Positions 1 to 6,206 of a stretch of DNA of 7,333 bases are shown here, piece after piece; the first letter of the stretch is position 1; each line of letters begins with the position of its first letter. A program made the position numbers and the translations under genes. The notes beneath the pieces are model-generated. The model worked only from the letters and a program-made list of their open reading frames with translations, made no database searches and was not told the DNA's origin. This DNA is from an uncultured Porphyromonas sp. Lineage in GTDB: Bacteria > Bacteroidota > Bacteroidia > Bacteroidales > Porphyromonadaceae. Location of the stretch: NCBI GenBank assembly GCA_900548415.1, contig URKO01000051.1:1-7333 (forward strand), given 5' to 3'.

Positions 1-67
1 TGCTTAGTTAAGTTTCGAAGTAGTTTAACACCGCCAAAGGTAATAAATATCTTGCAAATGGGAGGGT
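1..67. other. Non-coding or upstream flank, nothing recognised
   Basis: This AT-rich stretch precedes the first repeat array. I see no recognisable gene end, RNA gene or strong promoter in it. Frame 1 is open from the window edge to 228, but the translation becomes low-complexity once it enters the repeats, so I do not call it a gene. It is probably the distal part of an intergenic region whose upstream gene lies outside the window. Confidence 0.4.
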
Positions 68-102
68 TTTTGGTTTTTTGCTGTTGGCTTTTAGCTTTTG
101 GC
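68..102 (-). repeat. Heptanucleotide tandem array, inverted orientation (5 units)
   Basis: Five contiguous 7-bp units can be read directly: TTTTGGT (68-74), TTTTTGC (75-81), TGTTGGC (82-88), TTTTAGC (89-95) and TTTTGGC (96-102). A degenerate sixth, TATCGGA, follows. Read on the minus strand they are GCCAAAA/GCCAACA-like, the same family as the array at 154-216, so the two arrays face each other. Segment 82-105 is complementary to 172-195 at 20 of 24 positions, and two of the four others would be G-U pairs in RNA, so an imperfect long stem is possible. Function is unknown. The T-rich strand could also contribute to termination of an upstream transcript. Confidence 0.75.
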
Positions 103-128
103 TATCGGAGTGGATCAGAGCGGATCGG

Positions 129-152
129 AGTGCTAGGGGCTCTAGTAGCACT
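129..152. repeat. Hairpin (7-bp inverted repeat) between the heptamer arrays
   Basis: AGTGCTA at 129-135 is the exact reverse complement of TAGCACT at 146-152, leaving a 10-nt loop. The right arm lies within the 11-mer CTAGTAGCACT (142-152), which recurs exactly at 7168-7178 beyond the last gene, again next to an AGTGC arm. The hairpin sits almost midway between two facing heptamer arrays. It may be a transcription terminator for an upstream gene, but there is no T-run right after it, or part of a dispersed intergenic repeat element. The structure is visible; any role is inference. Confidence 0.6.
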
Positions 153-153
153 G

Positions 154-216
154 GCCAATAGCCAACAGCCAATAGCTAACAGCCAAGAGCCAACAGCTAA
201 TAGCCAATCGCCAACC
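154..216 (+). repeat. Heptanucleotide tandem array, GCCAAYA family (9 units)
   Basis: Nine uninterrupted 7-bp units occur in perfect register: GCCAATA, GCCAACA, GCCAATA, GCTAACA, GCCAAGA, GCCAACA, GCTAATA, GCCAATC, GCCAACC. The first two positions and the AA at 4-5 are invariant, while positions 3, 6 and 7 vary. The array ends 18 bp before the likely -7 promoter element, so it lies where a -33 region and upstream regulatory sequence would be. It resembles the short tandemly repeated sequences known from other bacteria such as cyanobacteria, by analogy only. It is not a CRISPR array, because there are no spacers. Confidence 0.85.
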
Positions 217-234
217 TTTAACCGCTAAATTCGT

Positions 235-242
235 TACCTTTG
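235..242 (+). promoter_or_regulatory. Candidate Bacteroidota-type -7 promoter element (TAnnTTTG)
   Basis: TACCTTTG at 235-242 matches the TAnnTTTG -7 consensus used by the primary sigma factor of Bacteroidota. It would start transcription near 248-250 and give a leader of roughly 40 nt before the first gene at 287. No clear -33 TTTG/TTG lies about 19-21 bp upstream; that position is occupied by the end of the heptamer array (CCAATCGCCAACC). The element is therefore supported by the -7 match and its location only. The implied short leader leaves no room for a transcribed cobalamin riboswitch. Confidence 0.55.
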
Positions 243-286
243 CATGAGGCTTCTGTAAGGAACCTTTTTAATCTAGAGACTGATCT

Positions 287-1369
287 ATGCGATTGCTTAT
301 AGCACGTCACGGAGAGACGGAGGAGAACTTGCGCTCTATCTGTCAGGGGCAGACAGCTGGCACGCTGACCCGACGAGGGGTAGTGCAATGTCTACAGTTG
401 GGGGACAGACTGAAGGGATGCCCCATCACACATATATATAGTAGTGATCAGCTACGGGCACGCCGCTCGGCTGAGCTGATGATGTCGTCGAGTGGCTGTA
501 AGGCTCCTTTGGTGCTGGATGAACGACTGCGCGAGCGTGCCTTCGGACGATGGGAGGGGCGCCCCTTTGTTGAGCTCCCGCCACTAGAGGAGGAGCCAAA
601 CGAGATCGAGACGGTGGAGGCTATTGCGGAGCGTCTGCAGAGCTTCCTGGAGGAGTTAAAGCAGCGGCACAGCAATACAGAGGATCTGGTACTGCTCATG
701 GGGCACGGCTTCACCATGAGGGTGCTAGAGGCATTGCTCCAGGGCGGACCTCTAGACAAGGTGGAGGAGATCACTTTCCTACCCAATGGGGACTATCGTC
801 TATATGAGGATGGCAAGCTTTGTCAGCGCCCTCGAGTGATCTACATATCGGGTGGGCAACGCAGTGGCAAGAGTGGCTACGCTCAGCGACTAGCGCGCTC
901 GCTCTCTGACCGGCCGATATACCTTGCTACGGCACGTCACTGGGACGAGGACTTCGAGCGTCGCATAGCGCGTCACCAAGCGGATCGAGGACCTGAGTGG
1001 ACTACTATCGAGGAGCCGCGCTACCTGAGCCAGACGCAGATAGCAGGGCGTGTCGTATTGATAGACTGTGTGACGCTGTGGCTTACGAATATATACAGTG
1101 ACCTGGAGTTTGACGCTGAGGCTTCGCTTAGCGAGGCGCGTCGTGAGTGGCAGCAGTTGCTGCATCACTGCGAGGCGGATACGCTCATCGTGGTGAGCAA
1201 CGAGATCGGTATGAGCCTGCACGCTCCCGATGCGGGTTCACGAGCTTTCGTAGATCTGCAGGGATGGGTCAACCAATATATATCTGCCACGGCTGACGAA
1301 GCTTACTTGATGGTCTCTGGCAGAGCTTTACGGACGGAATTGATTTCAGACTTATATAGAGAGATATGA
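287..1369 (+). CDS. cobU: Histidine phosphatase-CobU fusion: phosphatase / adenosylcobinamide kinase-guanylyltransferase
   Basis: This 360-residue protein joins two enzymes. Residues 1-178 form a histidine phosphatase domain of the phosphoglycerate mutase superfamily, with RHGE at 7-10 (phosphohistidine H8), YSSDQLRARR at 51-60, an LRERAFGRWEG motif at 81-91 (likely acid E83) and GHG with the second histidine H140. Residues 183-360 form a complete CobU domain, with P-loop GGQRSGKS at 189-196, RIARH with H230 at the position of the GMP-carrying histidine of Salmonella CobU, LIDCVTLWLTN near 258-268 and VSNEIGMS near 303-310. CobU phosphorylates adenosylcobinamide and transfers GMP from GTP, giving AdoCbi-GDP for CobS. 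The phosphatase half looks more like generic PhoE/GpmB-type enzymes than canonical CobC; by context it may dephosphorylate alpha-ribazole phosphate or adenosylcobalamin phosphate, but this is not shown. The linker is only a few residues. The start codon is ATG with weak Shine-Dalgarno complementarity, and it is the first gene of the operon. Its stop overlaps the cobT start as ATGA. Confidence 0.93.
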   Translation: MRLLIARHGETEENLRSICQGQTAGTLTRRGVVQCLQLGDRLKGCPITHIYSSDQLRARRSAELMMSSSGCKAPLVLDERLRERAFGRWEGRPFVELPPLEEEPNEIETVEAIAERLQSFLEELKQRHSNTEDLVLLMGHGFTMRVLEALLQGGPLDKVEEITFLPNGDYRLYEDGKLCQRPRVIYISGGQRSGKSGYAQRLARSLSDRPIYLATARHWDEDFERRIARHQADRGPEWTTIEEPRYLSQTQIAGRVVLIDCVTLWLTNIYSDLEFDAEASLSEARREWQQLLHHCEADTLIVVSNEIGMSLHAPDAGSRAFVDLQGWVNQYISATADEAYLMVSGRALRTELISDLYREI

Positions 1370-2370
1370 CTTTTGAAGAGACACTACAAGAGCGGATCGA
1401 CAGTCGCACGAAGCCAAAGGGTTCGCTGGGGCAACTAGAGCGCATCGCCTACAAGGTGGGCATGATACAGCATAGTGTGACGCCTCAGCTGGTCGATCCC
1501 GTGCTACTGGTGATGGCCGCAGATCATGGGATCGTCGAGGAGGGCGTGAGTCCCTGTCCTAAGGAGATCACTTGGCAGCAATGCATCAACTTCGTCTCGG
1601 GCGGCGGGGCTTGTAGTGTCTTGGCACGGCAAAATGGCTTTCGTCTGCGGGTCATAGATGTTGGCGTCGACTACGACTTTCCTGAGACTTGTCGTATCGA
1701 GTCGGCTAAGGTGATGCACGGCACCCGCAATATGCTTCACGAGCCAGCTATGACGACCGAGGAGTGTGCTGAGGCAATGCTGATCGGTGCTCAGTGTGTG
1801 ACGCAAGAGGCGGAGCGAGGAGCTAATGTGATTGCCTTCGGCGAGATGGGCATCGGCAATACTTCGCCAGCGACGCTGATCCTACACAAGATCACGGGAC
1901 GCTCTATTGCCTCGATCATTGGCCCAGGATCGGGACTGCGTGGCTCGGGGCTAGAGCATAAAGCGAAGGTGCTCGAGGCGGTGGCTGCACGCTACAATCC
2001 GCAGAGTCCTATGGAGCTATTGTCGCAGATGGGCGGGCTAGAGATAGCGGCTATCTGTGGAGGTGTCCTAGAGGCTTATAAGAGAGGTATGCTGATCCTC
2101 GCAGATGGTGTGATCGCTACCTCAGCCTTTATGGTGGCACACGAGATGGAGCCACGCATTGTGGACAATGTACTCTTCGCTCACACCTCCGAAGAGCCAG
2201 GACACCAAGCGATGATCGACTATCTAGGCGGAGAGGCTATCTTGTCGCTCGGCATGCGCCTCGGCGAGGGTACGGGAGCACTTGTTGCCTATCCGATCAT
2301 TCAGTCGGCCGTTGCCTTTATGAACAATATGCGCGGCTTTGACGATGCGGCGGTGTGCCGTGTAGACTAA
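1366..2370 (+). CDS. cobT: Nicotinate-nucleotide--dimethylbenzimidazole phosphoribosyltransferase CobT
   Basis: CobT transfers the phosphoribosyl group of nicotinate mononucleotide to the lower-ligand base (5,6-dimethylbenzimidazole or a related base), giving alpha-ribazole 5'-phosphate for CobS. It is a cytosolic enzyme. The 334 residues contain the family's hallmarks in order: KPKGSLGQLE (16-25), AADHGIVEEGVS (51-62), FGEMGIGNTSPAT (158-170; E160 matches the conserved Glu174 of Salmonella CobT), GPGSGLRGSGLEHK (186-199), QMGGLEIAAICGG (221-233), FAHTSEEPGH (271-280) and LGEGTGA (299-305). E301 is the expected catalytic base (Glu317 in Salmonella). The length is slightly short of the usual 350 or so, but nothing essential is missing. 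The ATG start overlaps the preceding stop by 4 bp, which suggests translational coupling. A 23-bp gap follows before cobS, the widest inside the operon. Which base it activates in this organism cannot be told from sequence. Confidence 0.96.
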   Translation: MTFEETLQERIDSRTKPKGSLGQLERIAYKVGMIQHSVTPQLVDPVLLVMAADHGIVEEGVSPCPKEITWQQCINFVSGGGACSVLARQNGFRLRVIDVGVDYDFPETCRIESAKVMHGTRNMLHEPAMTTEECAEAMLIGAQCVTQEAERGANVIAFGEMGIGNTSPATLILHKITGRSIASIIGPGSGLRGSGLEHKAKVLEAVAARYNPQSPMELLSQMGGLEIAAICGGVLEAYKRGMLILADGVIATSAFMVAHEMEPRIVDNVLFAHTSEEPGHQAMIDYLGGEAILSLGMRLGEGTGALVAYPIIQSAVAFMNNMRGFDDAAVCRVD

Positions 2371-2393
2371 CAAGAAAAGAGACTCATTGACCT

Positions 2394-3179
2394 ATGGCTT
2401 GGCATCTGTGGCGCACGATACGCTCTGAGTGGGACCTGCTTCGCCTCTCGCTACTCTTCTACACCCGCATACCGGTGGGACACGTGGAGTATCGTGAGGA
2501 GCGGATGGAAGCGTCCTTTCGCTACTTTCCTCTGCTGGGAGCGATCGTAGGAGCAGTGATGGCGGGGATCTATGCTTTGGCCGGCTACTATCTACCCAAT
2601 GCCGTGGCTGCGGTGATGAGCGTGATCGTTGGCTTAGTCGTCACGGGCGGGATGCATGAGGATGGCTTGTCGGACTATTGCGATGCCTTCGGAGGGTATC
2701 ACGATAGGGATACGACGCTACGCATTATGAAGGACAGCTCGACAGGCGTGTACGGTATCTTGGGGCTGGTGATGCTTCTCATGAGTCGTGTCGTCTTGCT
2801 GAGCTACATACCTTACGAGACCGCCATCGGGACAATCGTAGCGATGGCAGTGGTGGCACGCTGGATGCCCATCCTCGTGATGCGCCTCTCGACCTACGCA
2901 CGTAAGAGTGGCGAGGCGAGCAAGGCAACGCATCTGCGACAAGCGGTCACTACGAAGACGCTACTCATAGCGGCTGTCTGGGCACTCCTAGCCCTTTTGC
3001 TCCTGCCCTGGCAGGCTGCCGTTGTGGCTCCCGTGCTGATGATAGGGCAGTCGCTACTGATCATGCGCATTAGCAACAAGCGTATCGGCGGACACACGGG
3101 CGATGTGCTGGGAGCTATTGTCTGCTTATCCGAGCTGACGCTACTGCTGGTCACACTTGTGGTAACTATCTACGCCTGA
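2394..3179 (+). CDS. cobS: Adenosylcobinamide-GDP ribazoletransferase CobS (cobalamin synthase)
   Basis: CobS is an integral inner-membrane enzyme that condenses AdoCbi-GDP (from CobU) with alpha-ribazole phosphate (from CobT) to give adenosylcobalamin 5'-phosphate, releasing GMP. The 261-residue sequence has the family signatures: FYTRIPV (22-28), the acidic metal-binding motif HEDGLSDYCDAFGG (88-101, with D90, D94 and D97), an RIMKDSSTGVYG segment (110-121) and GGHTGDVLGA (232-241) before the last membrane helix. About six or seven hydrophobic segments are visible, roughly at 47-68, 71-86, 121-140, 143-162, 188-206, 208-225 and 243-260. The length is normal for the family (about 245-265). 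The ATG start gives the expected short cytoplasmic N-terminus before the FYTRIP motif. The stop is only 5 bp before the cobC start. Confidence 0.95.
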   Translation: MAWHLWRTIRSEWDLLRLSLLFYTRIPVGHVEYREERMEASFRYFPLLGAIVGAVMAGIYALAGYYLPNAVAAVMSVIVGLVVTGGMHEDGLSDYCDAFGGYHDRDTTLRIMKDSSTGVYGILGLVMLLMSRVVLLSYIPYETAIGTIVAMAVVARWMPILVMRLSTYARKSGEASKATHLRQAVTTKTLLIAAVWALLALLLLPWQAAVVAPVLMIGQSLLIMRISNKRIGGHTGDVLGAIVCLSELTLLLVTLVVTIYA

Positions 3180-3184
3180 CCGGT

Positions 3185-3715
3185 ATGAGCCTTTACCTCG
3201 TGCGTCACACCCCTGTTGCCCTACCTAAAGGCATCTGCTACGGCTGGCTCGAAGTGCCACTCTCGGAGGAGTACCCTCGCTATGCGCAGCAGATCGTCGC
3301 AGAGCTGAGGGAGGTTCAGCTAGACAAGATCTACAGTAGTCCATCGCTCCGCTGTGCTGTCCTCGCTGAGGCGATAGCCCTGACCAAGGGACTGACCACT
3401 TGTCAGGACGAGCGACTGCGCGAACTGAACTTTGGCGCATGGGAAGGGCTCTCTTGGCAGGAGGTCTACGAGCAAGAGGCGGGACGAGCCTGGTTTGCCG
3501 ACTACTGGCACGCTAAGACAGCGGAGGGCGAGAGCCACGACGACCTACTGGCGCGGGTTGCAGACTTTGAGGCGGAGCGGGACAAGAGCCGTCAGACGCT
3601 GCTTGTGACGCACGCAGGGGTCATTCGCGCTTATCGTATTTTGCTGGGCAAGCTCTCGCCTAGCGAGGCGATGGCGCAGGAGGTTAACTTTGGAGAAATC
3701 TATCAATATGAATAA
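3185..3715 (+). CDS. cobC: Alpha-ribazole phosphatase CobC (stand-alone histidine phosphatase)
   Basis: CobC removes the 5'-phosphate of alpha-ribazole phosphate, or of the adenosylcobalamin phosphate made by CobS, completing the nucleotide loop. This 176-residue cytosolic protein has the histidine phosphatase core: LVRHT (5-9, catalytic H8), IYSSPSLRC (49-57, R56), LRELNFGAWEG (78-88, E80) and VTHAG (141-145, second histidine H143). The GICYGWLEVPLSE segment (16-28) is characteristic of the alpha-ribazole phosphatase subgroup rather than of general phosphoglycerate mutases. The length is slightly shorter than the usual 190-200. It is the second histidine phosphatase of the operon; the first is fused to CobU. 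Its last codons overlap the cobQ start by 8 bp. The subgroup assignment is from motif memory, but the context supports it well. Confidence 0.92.
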   Translation: MSLYLVRHTPVALPKGICYGWLEVPLSEEYPRYAQQIVAELREVQLDKIYSSPSLRCAVLAEAIALTKGLTTCQDERLRELNFGAWEGLSWQEVYEQEAGRAWFADYWHAKTAEGESHDDLLARVADFEAERDKSRQTLLVTHAGVIRAYRILLGKLSPSEAMAQEVNFGEIYQYE

Positions 3716-5189
3716 GCTAAAGCCGATCATGCTCGTCGGAACAGGCTCCGACGTAGGGAAGTCCATCGTGGCGACAGGCATCTGTCGTATCTTGCTGCAG
3801 GAGGGGTACAAGCCTGCTCCCTTTAAGGCGCAAAACATGTCGCTCAATAGCTATCCCACCCCCGAAGAGGGCGAGATAGGTCGTGCGCAAGCAGTGCAGG
3901 CGGAGGCGTGTGGCATACCTTGTCACACCGATATGAACCCGATCCTCCTCAAGCCGACGGCCGATCAGACCACGCAAGTGATCCTCAATGGCAAGGCGGT
4001 GGGCAATCAGTCGGCACGCTCTTACTTCAATGCGGAGCAGCGCAAGCCTCTCTTTGTAGAGGCGATGAAAGCGTTCGACAGGCTAGCGAGCCAGTACAAC
4101 CCGATCGTGATAGAGGGTGCCGGCAGCATCTCGGAGGTCAACTTATGGCCGATGGACATTGTCAATATGCGGGTGGCGCTGCGTACGGGTGCTGACGTTT
4201 ACCTCGTGGCAGACATCGAGCGTGGGGGGATCTTCGGCAGCCTCTACGGGACGATCGAGCTCTTGCCCCCAGCAGAGCGCGCTGCGATCAAGGGGATCAT
4301 CGTCAATAAGTTCCGAGGCGACAGCTCGCTCTTTGACTCGGGGCGGGAGATCATTCAGGAGTTGACCAAAGTGCCGGTCGTGGGGTTACTCCCTTACCTG
4401 CCCAATATGCAGATAGATGCAGAGGATGGGGTCTCCATCGATAGCTACGCGGCGCAGCCTCGACCAAACACGCTCAATGTGGCGGTGGTGCGACTGCCGC
4501 ACATCTCCAACTTCACCGACTTTGACTCGTTACGCTTCATCTCTGGCGTCACGCTCTACTTTACTTCCGATGCCGAGACACTGCGCCAGGCGGATATCAT
4601 CATGCTCCCTGGGAGTAAGAACACAATCGATGACCTCCTCTGGCTACAGGCTGAGGGGCTCGATGCGGTCATCCAGGCTCATCACAAGGCGGGCCGACCG
4701 CTCTACGGCATCTGCGGCGGTTATCAGATGATGGGTCTGCGCATCACCGACAGCGATGGCGTCGAGGGCGAACCGCGCACCGTCCGTGGCTTAGGACTCC
4801 TACCCACAGAAACCACATTGCAGAGCAATAAAGCGGTACGTACCTCCACTTTTACCTACCTCCCTACGGGTACTCCCGATTGTCAGGGCTATGAGATCCA
4901 CTGCGGGGTGACGCAGCCCGTCGATGCGCCCGACTCACCAGTAGTTATGAGAGCTGGTGAAACGCCCGACGGCTACTGGGTCTCTCCTCGCCTGTGGGGT
5001 AGCTACATGCACGGCATCTGGGACAATGAAGCGATCGTGCAGCAGATCCTGCACGAGGTAGCTCCAGAGCGAACCTACCACCTAGAGCGCACCTTTGCCA
5101 CGCGCGAAGCGGCTTACGATCGCCTCGCCGAGCACATGCGTCAGCATCTAGACCTCGAGTATATGCTACAAAGTCTGCGCAACGTATGA
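3708..5189 (+). CDS. cobQ: Cobyric acid synthase CobQ/CbiP (glutamine-hydrolysing)
   Basis: CobQ amidates the b, d, e and g side chains of adenosylcobyrinic acid a,c-diamide, using glutamine and ATP, to yield adenosylcobyric acid. The 493-residue protein has an N-terminal ATP-binding domain of the dethiobiotin synthetase/MinD type, with the P-loop variant GTGSDVGKS (11-19), FKAQNMSLNS (39-48), KPTADQTTQVILNG (82-95), VIEGAGSISEVNL (134-146) and ADIERGGIFGSLYGT (168-182). A C-terminal class I glutamine amidotransferase domain follows, with nucleophile C336 in YGICGGYQMMG and H435 in GSYMHGIWDN. The length is typical (about 490-510). I chose ATG 3708 because it starts just ahead of the P-loop, as in relatives, with an 8-bp overlap with cobC and a GGAG at 3692-3695. 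An in-frame TTG at 3690 follows AGGAGG (3678-3683) at ideal spacing and would add six residues; it cannot be excluded. Its product feeds CbiB. Confidence 0.95.
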   Translation: MNKLKPIMLVGTGSDVGKSIVATGICRILLQEGYKPAPFKAQNMSLNSYPTPEEGEIGRAQAVQAEACGIPCHTDMNPILLKPTADQTTQVILNGKAVGNQSARSYFNAEQRKPLFVEAMKAFDRLASQYNPIVIEGAGSISEVNLWPMDIVNMRVALRTGADVYLVADIERGGIFGSLYGTIELLPPAERAAIKGIIVNKFRGDSSLFDSGREIIQELTKVPVVGLLPYLPNMQIDAEDGVSIDSYAAQPRPNTLNVAVVRLPHISNFTDFDSLRFISGVTLYFTSDAETLRQADIIMLPGSKNTIDDLLWLQAEGLDAVIQAHHKAGRPLYGICGGYQMMGLRITDSDGVEGEPRTVRGLGLLPTETTLQSNKAVRTSTFTYLPTGTPDCQGYEIHCGVTQPVDAPDSPVVMRAGETPDGYWVSPRLWGSYMHGIWDNEAIVQQILHEVAPERTYHLERTFATREAAYDRLAEHMRQHLDLEYMLQSLRNV

Positions 5190-6205
5190 TAGTAGGACAC
5201 GGGGACGACCGATACAGCTACGGAGCGCTCGTGCGCTACGACTTCTCTAGCAATGTGCCTTACCGCAATCATGCGGACGAAATTATAGACTATCTCTCAG
5301 GGCGGCTAGAGAGCCTGACGCACTATCCAGACCCTCAGGCGAAGGAGTTGCGGGGACTCTTGGCTCAGCACTGGGGTCTCGATCCCGATTGGTTGCTGGT
5401 GACCAATGGATCGACGGAGGCTTTCTACCTCTTAGCGCATCTCTTTGCGGGAGGCGAGACGCTCATCACCGTCCCCTCCTTTGCTGAGTATGAAGACGCC
5501 TGCCAGCTTTATCGCCATCACATTACTTACATTCCGACAAGCGATATAGCCAGCCAAAGCACCCCTGCCGATCTCCTCTGGAGTGCTCTGCCAAACAATC
5601 CCGACGGAGACATCTCTCATCGCACGGCGCTCCTCAACTACTGCACGGCGCATCCTGATAGTTACGTGATCGTGGACGAAGCTTACGCAGAGCTCTGTGC
5701 CGAGCCAGTGACGCTCCTAGACGAAGTGGTACATCACCCCAATCTGATCATCGTTCGTTCGCTGACCAAGAGCTTTGCGCTCCCAGGCATACGTCTCGGC
5801 TACATCGTTGCTCACCCCTCCTTGCTGGCACGCCTAGAGCCACTTCGCTCACCGTGGAGCGTCAATGCCCTTGCCCTAGAGGCGGGTGCTTACATCTGCC
5901 AGCATTACGACCAGTTACTGCCAGATGCCACAGGCTTGGTGCGAGAGGCGCAGCACCTCGCTCACGAGGTGGCGCAGATCGCTGGGGTCTCGCTGATACC
6001 CAGTCCTACGCCTTACTTCCTCGCTTGCCTAGATGAGGGACGAGGCACCGCAGCCCAGTTTAAGGAGTACCTCGTCACGCAGCATGGAGTCTTGATCCGT
6101 GATGCGGCCAACTTCCGTGCTCTCTCGCCTCGCCACTTCCGCCTCTCGGTGCAGTCGCCCGAAGCTGGTCAAGCGTTGCTCCGTGGTTTGTCTAGCTACT
6201 TATAG
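5186..6205 (+). CDS. cobD: L-threonine-O-3-phosphate decarboxylase-type PLP enzyme (CobD)
   Basis: This 339-residue protein is a fold-type I PLP aminotransferase of the HisC/CobD group. Visible motifs are HYPDPQ (46-51), TNGSTEAFYLLA (73-84), VPSFAEYEDA (96-105), PNNPDG (136-141, N137), VIVDEAY (161-167, D164), SLTKSFALPGIRLGY (192-206, with PLP lysine K195 and R203) and the C-terminal HFRLSV (317-322, carboxylate-binding R319). The FAEY segment and an N-terminal GHG-like stretch resemble Salmonella CobD. Its place between cobQ and cbiB points to threonine-phosphate decarboxylase, which supplies (R)-1-amino-2-propanol phosphate for CbiB. Histidinol-phosphate aminotransferase is the main alternative, because the families are close; the operon argues against it. 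The ATG start overlaps the cobQ stop by 4 bp (ATGA). It is about 25 residues shorter than Salmonella CobD. No threonine kinase is in the window, so the substrate must come from elsewhere. Confidence 0.88.
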   Translation: MIVGHGDDRYSYGALVRYDFSSNVPYRNHADEIIDYLSGRLESLTHYPDPQAKELRGLLAQHWGLDPDWLLVTNGSTEAFYLLAHLFAGGETLITVPSFAEYEDACQLYRHHITYIPTSDIASQSTPADLLWSALPNNPDGDISHRTALLNYCTAHPDSYVIVDEAYAELCAEPVTLLDEVVHHPNLIIVRSLTKSFALPGIRLGYIVAHPSLLARLEPLRSPWSVNALALEAGAYICQHYDQLLPDATGLVREAQHLAHEVAQIAGVSLIPSPTPYFLACLDEGRGTAAQFKEYLVTQHGVLIRDAANFRALSPRHFRLSVQSPEAGQALLRGLSSYL

Positions 6206-6206
6206 T

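Noticed and set aside
154..216. Possible CRISPR array
   Set aside because: The units are 7 bp and contiguous with no spacers, and no cas gene is nearby.
58..228. Open frame of 56 codons from ATG 58 across both heptamer arrays
   Set aside because: Its product after the first residues is dictated by the 7-bp repeats (NSQQPIANSQ-like), with no family resemblance. Being open follows from the repeat units lacking stops in that frame.
448..1222. Minus-strand open frames opposite the cobU fusion (448-786 and 890-1222)
   Set aside because: The + strand encodes a complete, motif-rich protein over the same bases. The opposite frames give Ser/Arg-rich products with no recognisable motifs.
287..1369. 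Fusion gene as a sequencing error joining two genes
   Set aside because: Both domains are in one uninterrupted frame with a sensible short linker, and no stop or start pair sits at the junction. It cannot be fully excluded without reads, but nothing in the sequence suggests an error.
3908..4731. Same-strand open frames inside cobQ (3908-4195, 4117-4365, 4417-4731)
   Set aside because: These are out-of-frame shadows of cobQ, which has full domain signatures throughout. Their products are Arg/Ser/Gly-rich and lack motifs.
6099..6206. Upstream start for cbiB at ATG 6099
   Set aside because: The 36 extra residues lie within cobD, are Ser/Arg-rich and do not resemble the family N-terminus. ATG 6207 gives the canonical start one base after the cobD stop.
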